Positions 34,675-43,981 of a DNA stretch of 55,428 nt are shown in pieces (the stretch's first letter is position 1; each line of letters begins with the position of its first letter). Source of the DNA: an uncultured Lachnospiraceae bacterium (GTDB taxonomy: Bacteria; Bacillota; Clostridia; Lachnospirales; Lachnospiraceae); the NCBI GenBank assembly GCA_948441955.1, contig CAOJQZ010000008.1:1-55428 (forward strand), in the 5' to 3' direction. The notes below the pieces were generated by a model. The model did not search any database. It was not told the origin of the DNA and saw only the letters and a list, made by a program, of their open reading frames with translations. Made by a program: the position numbers and the translations under genes.

Positions 34675-35331
34675 ATGAAAAGTTATGATATTTTTTTCTT
34701 TGACCTGGATGGAACAATAACTGATTCCGCACAGGGGATTACCAATTCTGTCATCTATGCATTAAAAAAATATGGCATTGAGGAAGAAGATTACGGTAAA
34801 TTATGCAAATTCATCGGACCGCCCCTTACAGATTCCTTTCAGGAGTATTATGGCTTTTCCAAAGAGCAGTCTGAAGAAGCGGTAGGATATTACCGCGAAT
34901 ATTATAAAGACAAGGGGATTTTTGAAAATCGTGTTTACGAAGGCTTTGAAGAGGTGGCAAAGAAGCTGAGGGAATCTGGAAAGACCCTTGTCGTAGCAAC
35001 ATCAAAGCCAGAGCCCTTTGCAAGAAAAATCATTGATTATTTCGGACTTGCGGAATATTTTGATTATGTGGCCGGCATGGAACTGGACGGGAGAAGAGGT
35101 TCCAAAGAAGAGGTGATAAACTATGCCTTAAAGGCATGCCGAATAAAGGATAAGCGCAGAGTTTTAATGATCGGCGACCGCCGGCATGACGTGGCCGGGG
35201 CAAGGGCGGCCGGCATTGACTGTGCCGGGGTATTATATGGCTTCGGAACAAAAGAGGAGCTTAAGGCGGCCGGAGCCTCCTACATTATAGAGAAACCGGA
35301 AGGAATACTTAAATTCATCCAGTCTTTATAA
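34675..35331 (+). CDS. HAD-family phosphatase (phosphoglycolate phosphatase-like)
   Basis: A 218-aa HAD subfamily IA phosphatase. Nucleophile motif 'IFFFDLDGTITDS', motif II 'VVATSKPEPFA', motif III lysine and motif IV 'MIGDRRHDVAGARAAG'. A helical cap lies at about 20-80. The start at 34675 is chosen because AAAGGA lies 12 bases upstream and the protein begins directly before the first strand; ATGs at 34618 and 34663 are less suitable. Substrates may be phosphoglycolate or other small phosphates. It is monocistronic after the gpmI terminator. Confidence 0.88.
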   Translation: MKSYDIFFFDLDGTITDSAQGITNSVIYALKKYGIEEEDYGKLCKFIGPPLTDSFQEYYGFSKEQSEEAVGYYREYYKDKGIFENRVYEGFEEVAKKLRESGKTLVVATSKPEPFARKIIDYFGLAEYFDYVAGMELDGRRGSKEEVINYALKACRIKDKRRVLMIGDRRHDVAGARAAGIDCAGVLYGFGTKEELKAAGASYIIEKPEGILKFIQSL

Positions 35332-35339
35332 ATTCTTTA

Positions 35340-35367
35340 TTGTATGAAACTATAGAAGGGGTATAGT
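35340..35367 (+). promoter_or_regulatory. Possible promoter of the lipoprotein gene
   Basis: TTGTAT (35340-35345), 16-base spacer, TATAGT (35362-35367). A second -10-like TACAAT lies further on. Moderate support only. Confidence 0.45.
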
Positions 35368-35441
35368 ATATTTTTTACTTTTATGATACAATATTTTGCA
35401 GAAAGAACGGGGAGAACCCGGATAAAGGAAGGATGATTTAA

Positions 35442-36353
35442 ATGGAAAGAGTAAAGAGGATTCTTGCGGCGGTACTGACGGCAGTTCTTTTAGCGGCGCT
35501 GCTGGCAGGATGCGGAAAGAAAGAGCTGGATGCGGCCAAGGCAGTAGACGCATATCTGAAGGCCTATACAAAAGGTGAGTTCGACGATTATGCGGAGATA
35601 GTCGGTGAAGATAAGGAGGAACTTAAGAAAGGATATGACAAGGCGCTTGACGATGTAAAAGCAATGTTTGATGAAGTCGAAACCCTGGGCGTAGATTTTG
35701 GAGATGAGTTTACCAGCGAGATAAAAAATCTTCTGGCAGGAGTAAAATATGAGGTGATAGGCGCCAAGAAGGAAGAGGACGGATATGTTGTAGATGTTGA
35801 TGTAAGTCCCTCAGACGTTTTAAGTCTGTTTTTAAAAAATGTAATGCAGGCGGCACAGAGCGTAAGTGATCCGGATGGAATCGGCGATGCGATGATACAG
35901 GCTCTTAAGGATGCGGTGGCACAGCAGGGCTATGGAGAAGCAAAGAGACATCAGGTGCATATTGATTATAATGAAGATGAAAAGATGTATGAAATCAATG
36001 ACAGCGATGTTGCAGCCCTTTCCGTTGATTTCTTTGACATGGATGTGGAGATGGAAGAGCTTTTAACCCAGATGTATACCCCCAGCGGTACAGTATATGA
36101 TAATCCATATCTGAATTGGACCAGTGAGGAATGGAACGCTGCATCTGACGAGGAAAAGACACAGTGCTGTCTGGCAATGGTACAGGAGATACAGGGATTA
36201 AGCGATGAGGATATAGCTGCTTTAGATGTGAATGATCCGTCAATCCAGAATGGGATTCAGCAGATAAAGGACGGATTGGATATAAGTTTCAGCAGCGGAA
36301 TGAATGTCAGTATCGGCGACTATCTGGAAATGATAAAAGGCCAGCTGCAATAA
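35442..36353 (+). CDS. Surface lipoprotein of unknown function (DUF5105-like)
   Basis: A 303-aa protein with a type II signal peptide: charged 'MERVKRIL', a hydrophobic alanine/leucine stretch and lipobox 'LLAGCGKK', so C24 should be lipidated. The mature part is acidic and predicted mostly helical plus a small alpha/beta domain starting 'AVDAYLKAYTKGEFDDYAEI', like the DUF5105/DUF4878 'growth-in-envelope' lipoproteins of Firmicutes. It has no cysteines or catalytic motifs that I can point to. It sits alone, with a terminator behind. Confidence 0.82.
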   Translation: MERVKRILAAVLTAVLLAALLAGCGKKELDAAKAVDAYLKAYTKGEFDDYAEIVGEDKEELKKGYDKALDDVKAMFDEVETLGVDFGDEFTSEIKNLLAGVKYEVIGAKKEEDGYVVDVDVSPSDVLSLFLKNVMQAAQSVSDPDGIGDAMIQALKDAVAQQGYGEAKRHQVHIDYNEDEKMYEINDSDVAALSVDFFDMDVEMEELLTQMYTPSGTVYDNPYLNWTSEEWNAASDEEKTQCCLAMVQEIQGLSDEDIAALDVNDPSIQNGIQQIKDGLDISFSSGMNVSIGDYLEMIKGQLQ

Positions 36354-36360
36354 CAGAAGG

Positions 36361-36386
36361 AAGGGGGGCCGGCAAGGCCTCTTTTT
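36361..36386 (+). terminator. Terminator of the lipoprotein gene
   Basis: AAGGGGGGCC pairs with GGCCTCTTTT (several G-U pairs) over the loop GGCAA, ending in a T run. Confidence 0.65.
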
Positions 36387-36424
36387 CATTCAAACGTGAA
36401 ATCACTGCATTCGCGCAATATCTA

Positions 36425-36453
36425 TTGAAACACCGCAGAATGTCTGATACGAT
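36425..36453 (+). promoter_or_regulatory. Predicted promoter of nfeD-SPFH
   Basis: TTGAAA (36425-36430), 17-base spacer, TACGAT (36448-36453), 24 bases before the nfeD ATG. Confidence 0.65.
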
Positions 36454-36477
36454 AAGTGCAGAAAGGAAGTGAGCTGT

Positions 36478-36933
36478 ATGCTTATAAAAGAGAGCTATAT
36501 TACAATTGCATGGCTTGTTCTTTTGATTATTCTTTTAATTATCGAAATCATTACCATCGGGCTTACGAGTATTTGGGCGGCCGGCGGCGCACTGGCGGCG
36601 TTGATTCTTAATATACTGGGCGTTCCGTTTTTGTGGCAGGTGGTGGTGTTCTTCGCTGTGACTTTCATTCTTTTGTGTTTTACAAGACCGTTTGCAGTGC
36701 GGTTTATCAATAACCAGAGGGAGAAGACAAATTACGAAGGGATTATCGGGAAAACAATCCGGATTGCAGAGACAGTAGATAATATCAGCCAGTCCGGCAT
36801 GGCAGTTGTAAATGGACAGGAGTGGACGGTGAGGGCGGAAAAAGAGGAAGAGGTCCTTAAGCCGGGAACTCTCGCCAAGGTAGTCAACATATCCGGCGTA
36901 AAATTAATTGTAAGAAAATATGAGGAGGAATAA
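36478..36933 (+). CDS. NfeD-family membrane protein
   Basis: A 151-aa short NfeD (NfeD1b type): two to three transmembrane helices ('IAWLVLLIILLIIEIITIGL', 'LWQVVVFFAVTFILLCF') and a C-terminal OB-fold beta barrel ('GIIGKTIRIAETVDNIS' to 'VKLIVRKYEEE'). Such proteins partner SPFH proteins in membrane microdomains. The SPFH gene indeed follows at 2 bases. The start at 36478 has AAAGGAAG 8 bases upstream; a GTG at 36469 overlaps that site. Confidence 0.92.
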   Translation: MLIKESYITIAWLVLLIILLIIEIITIGLTSIWAAGGALAALILNILGVPFLWQVVVFFAVTFILLCFTRPFAVRFINNQREKTNYEGIIGKTIRIAETVDNISQSGMAVVNGQEWTVRAEKEEEVLKPGTLAKVVNISGVKLIVRKYEEE

Positions 36934-36935
36934 AA

Positions 36936-37868
36936 ATGGGTGGTATGATAGTTTTAATAGCTTTAGTAGTTGTGATTGTGATTGGTTTATTGCTTTTGAT
37001 ATCCTGTATCAAAATCGTTCCCCAGGCAAAGGCAATGGTAGTGGAGCGTCTGGGCGCATATCAGGCGACATGGAGTACGGGACTTCATTTTAAGATGCCT
37101 ATCGTTGACCGTGTTGCAAGGAAAGTGGATCTGAAGGAACAGGTAGTTGATTTTGCACCGCAGCCGGTAATTACGAAGGATAATGTTACCATGCGGATTG
37201 ATACCGTTGTGTTTTATCAGATTACAGATCCCAAGATGTTCTGTTACGGGGTAGCAAATCCGATTATGGCCATTGAGAACCTGACGGCTACAACTCTCCG
37301 TAATATTATCGGTGATCTGGAGCTTGACCAGACACTGACATCCAGAGAAACGATTAATACGAAAATGCGCGCATCACTTGATGTTGCCACGGATCCGTGG
37401 GGAATCAAGGTGAACCGGGTAGAGCTTAAAAATATTATCCCGCCGGCAGCAATTCAGGATGCAATGGAAAAACAGATGAAGGCCGAGCGTGAACGGCGTG
37501 AAGCAATTCTCCGTGCGGAAGGCGAGAAGAAGTCTACGATTCTGGTAGCAGAAGGTAATAAGGAGTCGGCAATTCTGGATGCGGAGGCAGAGAAGCAGGC
37601 GGCAATCCTTCGCGCAGAGGCTCAGAAGGAGGCTAAGATCCGTGAGGCAGAAGGTGAGGCTGAGGCGATTCTTAAAGTACAGCAGGCAAATGCAGACGGT
37701 ATCCGTTTTCTTAAGGAAGCAGGAGCAGATGAAGCTGTCCTTACCATTAAGAGCCTTGAGGCCTTTGAGAGAGCGGCAGACGGAAAGGCTACGAAGATTA
37801 TTATCCCTTCTGAGATTCAGGGGCTTGCCGGACTGGTAAAGAGCGCAAAAGAGATTATGGGAGAATAA
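36936..37868 (+). CDS. SPFH/stomatin-like protein (QmcA type)
   Basis: A 310-aa membrane-anchored band-7 protein. One N-terminal transmembrane helix ('IALVVVIVIGLLLLISCI'), then the SPFH domain ('VPQAKAMVVERLGAYQATW' to about residue 180) and a long coiled coil of repeated alanine/glutamate heptads ('AEGEKKSTILVAEGNKESAI'). These proteins form large ring assemblies that organise membrane domains and modulate proteases. Coupling to nfeD is the standard pairing. GAGGAGG lies 6 bases before the ATG. Confidence 0.95.
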   Translation: MGGMIVLIALVVVIVIGLLLLISCIKIVPQAKAMVVERLGAYQATWSTGLHFKMPIVDRVARKVDLKEQVVDFAPQPVITKDNVTMRIDTVVFYQITDPKMFCYGVANPIMAIENLTATTLRNIIGDLELDQTLTSRETINTKMRASLDVATDPWGIKVNRVELKNIIPPAAIQDAMEKQMKAERERREAILRAEGEKKSTILVAEGNKESAILDAEAEKQAAILRAEAQKEAKIREAEGEAEAILKVQQANADGIRFLKEAGADEAVLTIKSLEAFERAADGKATKIIIPSEIQGLAGLVKSAKEIMGE

Positions 37869-37897
37869 TGGTTTAAATGTAAAAGGAGGCGGTATGA

Positions 37898-38620
37898 ATG
37901 ACGCATGTTCTGATTCTGGAGGATGACAGAGAATCTATGAAGGCTCTCAGGCAGATTCTGGCGGATTGTTCAGAAGACATTTGTGTCCATGCCGCCGTTT
38001 CTTATGAGGAGGCCAGGGAGCTTTTGAATCAAGATATCCGATATGGGCTTTTCCTTTTGGACGTGAATTTGGACGGGAAGAACAGGGAGGATATCGGCGG
38101 TATTCTTTTTGCAAGAGAGATCAGGGAGCAGTTTCGCTATACCTTTACTCCGGTAGTTATGGTCACTGCAATCGGTGCGCTGGAGATGCAGGCGTACAGA
38201 GAGCTGCACTGCTATCAGTACATTATGAAACCGTTTTTACCCGAGCAGGTAAAAGAAGTGGTGGATAAGGTATTGTCAAAGGAAAGGCAGGAAGAGCCGC
38301 CTGCTATTGTGGTAAAGAGGGATGGAGTTAATTACCAGGTGAAATGTACAGATATCCGCTATATAGAAGCCATACACAGAGGGGTGAGACTTCATCTTAA
38401 AAATGAAAATTGGGATCTTCCCTATGTGACGATGAAGCAGATACTTGCAAAAATACCAGACGGAATGTTTTTACAGTGTCACAGAGTATATGCGGTAAAC
38501 CGGCTGGAGGTAGAATATTACGATATGGTAAACCGTATTGTCAAGCTTAAGGACTGTGCGGATACCGTAGAGATTGGAGTGACATATAAAGCGGAAATAG
38601 GGAGGCTTGTCAGTGGTTAG
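37898..38620 (+). CDS. LytTR-type response regulator (AgrA/VirR-like)
   Basis: A 240-aa regulator with an N-terminal receiver ('HVLILEDDRESMKALRQIL', phosphoacceptor D in 'LFLLDVNLDGK', K in 'YIMKPFLPEQ') and a C-terminal LytTR DNA-binding domain ('IRYIEAIHRGVRLHL', 'FLQCHRVYAVN'). LytTR proteins bind direct repeats with beta strands and usually control peptide-signalling, bacteriocin or surface genes. Its kinase follows with an 8-base overlap. No AgrD-like peptide or AgrB processor gene is next to it. Confidence 0.93.
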   Translation: MTHVLILEDDRESMKALRQILADCSEDICVHAAVSYEEARELLNQDIRYGLFLLDVNLDGKNREDIGGILFAREIREQFRYTFTPVVMVTAIGALEMQAYRELHCYQYIMKPFLPEQVKEVVDKVLSKERQEEPPAIVVKRDGVNYQVKCTDIRYIEAIHRGVRLHLKNENWDLPYVTMKQILAKIPDGMFLQCHRVYAVNRLEVEYYDMVNRIVKLKDCADTVEIGVTYKAEIGRLVSG

Positions 38621-39464
38621 CTGGGCTAGGAAATTTTTATACAGAATATTTTGTGTGATTGCCATGCTTGTATCGGTCTATCTGATTGTAGATTTTCTGG
38701 TAAGCGGTACATTTGACTTCCGGATATTTACGATGTTTCTGCTTCTTATGGTAGTTGAGATCTGGGGAATTATTGACTGGCGTAAAAACTATATTCTGAT
38801 GCAGCAAAAGGAAAATGAATTAAAATTATATCAGCACTACATTCAGCCGCTGGAGGAGCTTGTAAAGGAAATCCGCGCCAGACAGCATGAATTTGATAAC
38901 CATATCAATGCCATTCTTAACATGCATCTGACAGTGGAAGGCTATGATGAGCTTGTGGCACAGCAGTCGGCCTATATAGCCGGGATTGTTAAGGACGATG
39001 ACAGCCGGAAATATTTTCCGCTGCTCAGAATCAGTGATAAGGTTCTGGCAGGGTTCCTGTATAGTAAGATTGTCCGGGCGCCTTCCTTTGTAAAGACAGA
39101 TGTGATCGTAAAAAATCTGGAGATTATTTCCGGTATCTCAGAGCATCATCTGATTGAAATCGTAGGTACTTTGGTTGACAATGCCTACGAAGCATGCACA
39201 GAGAAACGGAATCAGGTAATCATGGAACTGGATTCAGAGAACGACCGTTTAGTCTTTATCATTAAGAATCAGATAGACGCCATAAAGATGGATGAGCTTC
39301 AGAAGTTTTTTGAAAAAGGATATTCAACAAAAAATGACACAGGCAGAAGGGGATTCGGACTTTATAATGTAAAGATGTTGATAAAGAGATATCGCGGAGA
39401 TATAGTTGTAAGCATTGATAAGAAAGAGGAGGAGAGCTACATCTGTATGAAGGTAATTGTATAG
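38613..39464 (+). CDS. GHKL sensor histidine kinase (AgrC-like, two TM)
   Basis: A 283-aa kinase. The start is taken as GTG at 38613 with GGAGG 7 bases upstream; a TTG at 38607 abuts the site. Two N-terminal transmembrane helices ('IFCVIAMLVSVYLIVDFLV', 'IFTMFLLLMVVEIWGII') are much fewer than the six or so of true AgrC. The phosphohistidine is in 'RARQHEFDNHINAIL'; the ATPase has 'VDNAYEAC' and 'GRRGFGLYNVKML'. It overlaps the response regulator gene. With almost no extracellular part, it probably senses a membrane or internal cue. Confidence 0.9.
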   Translation: MVSWARKFLYRIFCVIAMLVSVYLIVDFLVSGTFDFRIFTMFLLLMVVEIWGIIDWRKNYILMQQKENELKLYQHYIQPLEELVKEIRARQHEFDNHINAILNMHLTVEGYDELVAQQSAYIAGIVKDDDSRKYFPLLRISDKVLAGFLYSKIVRAPSFVKTDVIVKNLEIISGISEHHLIEIVGTLVDNAYEACTEKRNQVIMELDSENDRLVFIIKNQIDAIKMDELQKFFEKGYSTKNDTGRRGFGLYNVKMLIKRYRGDIVVSIDKKEEESYICMKVIV

Positions 39465-39485
39465 AGCTAAAACAAAAGCGTTGTA

Positions 39486-39524
39486 AATAAGAACCTCCGC
39501 CTAATGGGTGCGGAGGTTCTTATT
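39486..39524. terminator. Bidirectional terminator overlapping the activase gene end
   Basis: A perfect 15-bp stem (AATAAGAACCTCCGC at 39486-39500 with its complement at 39510-39524) and a 9-base loop, A-rich on one side and T-rich on the other. Its right arm lies within the last codons of the leftward activase gene, whose stop codon is in the loop. It ends transcripts from both convergent units. Confidence 0.9.
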
Positions 39525-42500
39525 TGCTGTAGAAAGCATGAGCTTTAATCTGTTTAGCTGATTTACTTCACTGGCGCCCGGATCAAAATCTATGGCCACA
39601 ATATTGGACTGGGGATGCAGTCTTCTAAGTTCTTTGATAACGCCCTTTCCAACTACATGATTTGGGAGGCAGGCGAAGGGCTGCGTGCACACGATATTTG
39701 GCGCTCCACTGTGAATAAGCTCCAGCATTTCACCAGTAAGGAACCAGCCTTCGCCGGTTTGATTTCCCAGAGATACAATTTCCGACGCCATCTCTCCGAG
39801 AGCTTTTATGTCTGCCGGTGCATCGAAATGTGTACTTTTCTTAAAAGCCTTTGAAGCAGGTGAACGGAACCAATTAAGGGCCCGGATTCCAAGATTTGCC
39901 ATAACGGCCTTGGATCTTTCAAAGCCAAGCTTTTCCACTTTGAAGTTTTGATTGTAGAAGCAGTAGAGAAGGAAGTCTAAAAGATCCGGAACAACGGCTT
40001 CCGCTCCCTCGTTTTCCAAGGTTTCTACCAGATAATTGTTGGCCGCCGGAAGAAATTTTACAAGAATTTCTCCTACAATTCCCACACGAGGCTTTCTTAT
40101 ATCAAGCAGTTCAATATTCTGATCAAAATCTTCAATAATATTCCTGCATAGCTGTTTAAATCGACGTCTGGAGGGATATCCTGCAGACAGGTATTCCTGA
40201 CACACTGTTTTCCATTTTTCATGCATTGCATTTACGGAGCCGGACACCGCCTCATAAGGGCGCAGCCGGTATATGCATTTCATGAAGATATCGCCGAATA
40301 TTACAGCATAAATGCCGCGCAGCATAAGCGCAGGCGTAAGCTTAAAGCCAGGGTTTCCCTCAAGTCCGCTTAAGTTTATGGAGATAACCGGAATATGGGC
40401 ATAGCCGGCCTTTTTAAGCGCTCGTCTTATAAAGCCGATGTAGTTGGAAGCCCGGCAGCCTCCTCCTGTCTGGCTGATGATAACAGCAATCCTGTCTGTA
40501 TCATATTCACCGGAAAGAATGGCTTCCATAATCTGTCCAACTACCATAAGAGACGGATAGCATGCATCGTTATTTACATATTTAAGTCCCACATCTACGG
40601 CATGTTTGTTATCATTAGGAAGCACCTTGATGTTATAACCAGATGCCAAAAAAGCCGGTTCCAGAAGCTCGAAATGGATGGGGGACATCTGAGGGCACAG
40701 GATAGTATAACTTTCACGCATTTCCCGTGTAAAAGGAATCCTGGTAATTGCAGAGGAATGTATTTCACGGGTTTCTTTTCTCTGTTCCCTTACACGGATT
40801 GCCGCAAGAAGAGAACGCACACGAATTCTTGCGGCTCCCAGATTATTTACCTCATCAATTTTAAGGGAGGTATATATCTTATCAGAAGCTGTAAGAATAT
40901 CGGATACCTGATCCGTGGTGACGGCGTCCAGTCCGCAGCCGAAGGAATTAAGCTGTATTAAATCAAGATTATCTTTTGTCTTTACATAATTTGCCGCTGC
41001 ATAGAGACGGGAATGATACATCCATTGATCCATTACATTTAAAGGACGTTCTACCGGGTGCAGGTGGGAAACAGAGTCTTCTGTAAGCACGGCGATATTG
41101 TAAGAGTTTATAAGCTCCGGAATACCGTGATTTACTTCTGGATCGATGTGATAGGGACGTCCGGCAAGGACAATTCCCCTGTTCCCTGTTTTGTCCAGAT
41201 ATTCTATTGTTTCTTCCCCTTTACGTCGTATATCAGCGCGGCACCGATTCAGTTCTGTCCATGCGGCATGAACGGCAGAACTGATTTCTTCGGATGAAAG
41301 AGAAAATTTTTCAGAAAGTTCCTCAGTCAGGCGCAGGGAAATAGTTTCTTCATTTTTCAGTGAGAGGAAGGGATGTATAAAATCCACCTCACCGTATACG
41401 ATGGCATCAATATTATTTTTTATATTTTCAGGATAGGAGGTTACGATGGGGCAGTTATAATGATTATTGGCATCCTCAAATTCATTCCTTTCATAGGGGA
41501 TACTTGGATAAAAAATATGTTTTATCCCCTGATTAATCAGCCATTGTACATGACCGTGAGCAAGCTTTGCAGGGTAGCATTCAGACTCACTGGGAATACT
41601 GTCAATACCATATTCGTAGATCTTTCTTGTAGAAGCAGGAGAAAGGACTACGCAAAAGCCTAAGGTATGGAAGAAGGTAAACCAGAACGGATAGTTCTCG
41701 TACATGTTAAGCACCCGGGGGATGCCAATGACGCTCCGCCTTGCCTTGTCTTCATCAAGAGGCTTGTAGTCAAAATACCGTTTTAACTTATATTCAAAAA
41801 GGTTTGGCAGATGATTTTGTGCTTTCTCCTTTCCAAGCCCCCGTTCACATCGGTTTCCGGTAATAAATTTCCGCCCTCCGCTGAAATGATTAACGGTCAG
41901 CCGGCAGTTGTTTGTACAGCCTCTGCATTTGGTCATGGTAGTGGAATATTTAAGAGCCTCTATATCCTCTATAGAAAGCATGGTAGTTCCTTTACATTCC
42001 TGAAAACGCTCGCGGGCGATGAGCGCTGCGCCGAAGGCTCCCATGATTCCGGCAATATCCGGGCGGATAACCTGGCAGCCGGCAATTTTTTCAAAGCTTC
42101 TGAGGACGGCATTATTGTAGAAGGTTCCTCCCTGTACAACAATATGACTGCCAAGCTCGGAGGCGTCGGAAACCTTAATAACTTTAAACAGGGCGTTTTT
42201 AATTACAGAATAGGCAAGGCCGGCAGAAATGTCTGCGACCTCAGCGCCTTCCTTTTGGGCCTGTTTTACCTTGGAATTCATAAAAACAGTACAGCGTGTG
42301 CCAAGATCAATCGGGTGGCCGGCAAAGATTGCTTCATGAGCAAAATCTTCCACAGAGTAATTCAGCGATTTGGCGAAGGTTTCTATAAAAGAACCGCAGC
42401 CGGAGGAACATGCTTCGTTAAGCTGAACGCTGTCTACCGTCCGGTTTTTAATTTTAATACATTTCATATCCTGTCCGCCGATATCTAAAATACAGTCTAC

Positions 42501-43748
42501 CTCCGGTTCAAAAAAAGAGGCGGCGTAATAGTGGGATACTGTTTCAACTTCTCCTTCATCAAGCAGAAGGGCAGCCTTAATGAGAGCCTCCCCGTATCCG
42601 GTAGAGCAGGAGTGGACAATATCTACGCCGTCAGGAAGCTGACGGTAAATATCCTTGACAGCCCGGATCGTTGTACCAAGCGGATCCCCTTCATTATTCT
42701 GGTAAAAAGAATATAAAAGAGTTCCATCCTCTCCTACAAGGGCGGCCTTTGTTGTTGTAGAGCCGGCATCAATTCCAAGAAATGCCCGTCCGCTATAGGA
42801 AGCAAGATCCTTAAAAGGCACCTGATGCTTTGCATGGCGGTTTTTAAAGGCATGATACTCAGCCTCTGTTGCAAACAGAGGCTCCATGCGGTCTACTTCG
42901 AAATCCATTTTTATCCGCCGGTCCAGCCGATTCTGCATTTCACGGAGAGGAACGGATATATCTTTCTTGGAATTCAGCGCAGAACCGATTGCAGCAAACA
43001 GATGAGAGTGATTGGGAGCAATGGTATGCTCCTTATCAAGCTTTAGGGTACGGACAAAAGCTTCCTTAAGCTCGGAAAGAAAATGCAGGGGTCCCCCCAG
43101 GAACGCAACATGTCCGCGAATTGGTTTGCCGCAGGCAAGTCCGCTGATTGTCTGATTGACAACTGCCTGAAAAATAGAGGCGGCCAAATCCTCTTTTGCG
43201 GCGCCTTCATTGATAAGAGGCTGTATATCGGTCTTTGCAAACACACCGCATCTTGCTGCGATGGGGTACAGGGCCTTATAATTTTTGGCATATTCGTTCA
43301 GTCCGGAGGCATCCGTTTGAAGAAGAGAGGCCATCTGATCGATAAAAGAACCGGTACCGCCGGCGCATACCCCGTTCATGCGCTGCTCCACATTACCTCC
43401 TTCAAAATAGATTATTTTTGCATCTTCGCCTCCCAGCTCAATGGCAACGTCTGTCTGGGGGGCATAATCCTGCAATGCAGTAGACACAGCGATCACTTCC
43501 TGCACAAAGGGAACGCCCAGATGTCTGGCCAGCGTAAGACCGCCGGATCCGGTAATAACAGGGGATGCCGAGATTGCCCCCAGTTTATAAATGGCGCGTC
43601 CTAAAAGATCGGAGAGGGTCTCCTGAATATTTGCAAAATGCCGTTCATAATCAGAAAATACGACTTCACTGGCGGAATCCAGCAAGGCAATTTTAACCGT
43701 TGTGGAGCCGATATCAATACCAAGTGTATACAGTTCTTTTCTGCTCAT
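39501..43748 (-). CDS. Giant BadF/HgdC-type dehydratase-activase-related protein
   Basis: A 1,415-aa protein built of two ASKHA ATPase modules related to the activator of 2-hydroxyacyl-CoA dehydratases, followed by DUF2229 and a dehydratase-subunit-like region. Module 1 (about 8-265) starts 'TLGIDIGSTTVKIALLD' with cysteines in 'GVCAGGTGSFIDQM' and 'AARCGVFAKTDIQ'; module 2 (about 325-580) starts 'FLGIDAGSTTTKAALVG' with 'ACSSGCGSFIET' and 'GTRCTVFMNSK'. These cysteine pairs match the bridging [4Fe-4S] site of HgdC dimers. A further 'KCRGCTNNCRL' cluster lies near 605. The family drives ATP-dependent low-potential electron transfer; the physiological substrate of this long form is not known. 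It is monocistronic. Confidence 0.9.
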   Translation of the reverse strand: MSRKELYTLGIDIGSTTVKIALLDSASEVVFSDYERHFANIQETLSDLLGRAIYKLGAISASPVITGSGGLTLARHLGVPFVQEVIAVSTALQDYAPQTDVAIELGGEDAKIIYFEGGNVEQRMNGVCAGGTGSFIDQMASLLQTDASGLNEYAKNYKALYPIAARCGVFAKTDIQPLINEGAAKEDLAASIFQAVVNQTISGLACGKPIRGHVAFLGGPLHFLSELKEAFVRTLKLDKEHTIAPNHSHLFAAIGSALNSKKDISVPLREMQNRLDRRIKMDFEVDRMEPLFATEAEYHAFKNRHAKHQVPFKDLASYSGRAFLGIDAGSTTTKAALVGEDGTLLYSFYQNNEGDPLGTTIRAVKDIYRQLPDGVDIVHSCSTGYGEALIKAALLLDEGEVETVSHYYAASFFEPEVDCILDIGGQDMKCIKIKNRTVDSVQLNEACSSGCGSFIETFAKSLNYSVEDFAHEAIFAGHPIDLGTRCTVFMNSKVKQAQKEGAEVADISAGLAYSVIKNALFKVIKVSDASELGSHIVVQGGTFYNNAVLRSFEKIAGCQVIRPDIAGIMGAFGAALIARERFQECKGTTMLSIEDIEALKYSTTMTKCRGCTNNCRLTVNHFSGGRKFITGNRCERGLGKEKAQNHLPNLFEYKLKRYFDYKPLDEDKARRSVIGIPRVLNMYENYPFWFTFFHTLGFCVVLSPASTRKIYEYGIDSIPSESECYPAKLAHGHVQWLINQGIKHIFYPSIPYERNEFEDANNHYNCPIVTSYPENIKNNIDAIVYGEVDFIHPFLSLKNEETISLRLTEELSEKFSLSSEEISSAVHAAWTELNRCRADIRRKGEETIEYLDKTGNRGIVLAGRPYHIDPEVNHGIPELINSYNIAVLTEDSVSHLHPVERPLNVMDQWMYHSRLYAAANYVKTKDNLDLIQLNSFGCGLDAVTTDQVSDILTASDKIYTSLKIDEVNNLGAARIRVRSLLAAIRVREQRKETREIHSSAITRIPFTREMRESYTILCPQMSPIHFELLEPAFLASGYNIKVLPNDNKHAVDVGLKYVNNDACYPSLMVVGQIMEAILSGEYDTDRIAVIISQTGGGCRASNYIGFIRRALKKAGYAHIPVISINLSGLEGNPGFKLTPALMLRGIYAVIFGDIFMKCIYRLRPYEAVSGSVNAMHEKWKTVCQEYLSAGYPSRRRFKQLCRNIIEDFDQNIELLDIRKPRVGIVGEILVKFLPAANNYLVETLENEGAEAVVPDLLDFLLYCFYNQNFKVEKLGFERSKAVMANLGIRALNWFRSPASKAFKKSTHFDAPADIKALGEMASEIVSLGNQTGEGWFLTGEMLELIHSGAPNIVCTQPFACLPNHVVGKGVIKELRRLHPQSNIVAIDFDPGASEVNQLNRLKLMLSTANKNLRTH

Positions 43749-43822
43749 AATTATGTACTCCTTTATTCCTATATCAATATGTACTTCTACTTATTTGTAT
43801 GTATTTTATTAATGACTGTAAC

Positions 43823-43851
43823 ATTATACGACAAAAAATGCGGAAATACAA
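43823..43851 (-). promoter_or_regulatory. Predicted promoter of the activase gene
   Basis: Reading leftward: TTGTAT (43851-43846), 17-base spacer, TATAAT (43828-43823). It leaves a leader of about 70 bases. Confidence 0.65.
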
Positions 43852-43913
43852 TTCACAAATTAATGCGAAAAGATAAAATATGTATGAAATGACTGCAATA
43901 TTTTGCGTCATAA

Positions 43914-43942
43914 TTGACAAATAATTCATGAAAAGGTAGAAT
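43914..43942 (+). promoter_or_regulatory. Predicted promoter of the rhomboid-like gene
   Basis: TTGACA (43914-43919), 17-base spacer, TAGAAT (43937-43942), about 40 bases before the ATG. Confidence 0.8.
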
Positions 43943-43981
43943 TACTACAGTAATAATAAATATAAAAACAGGAGCGGACAT

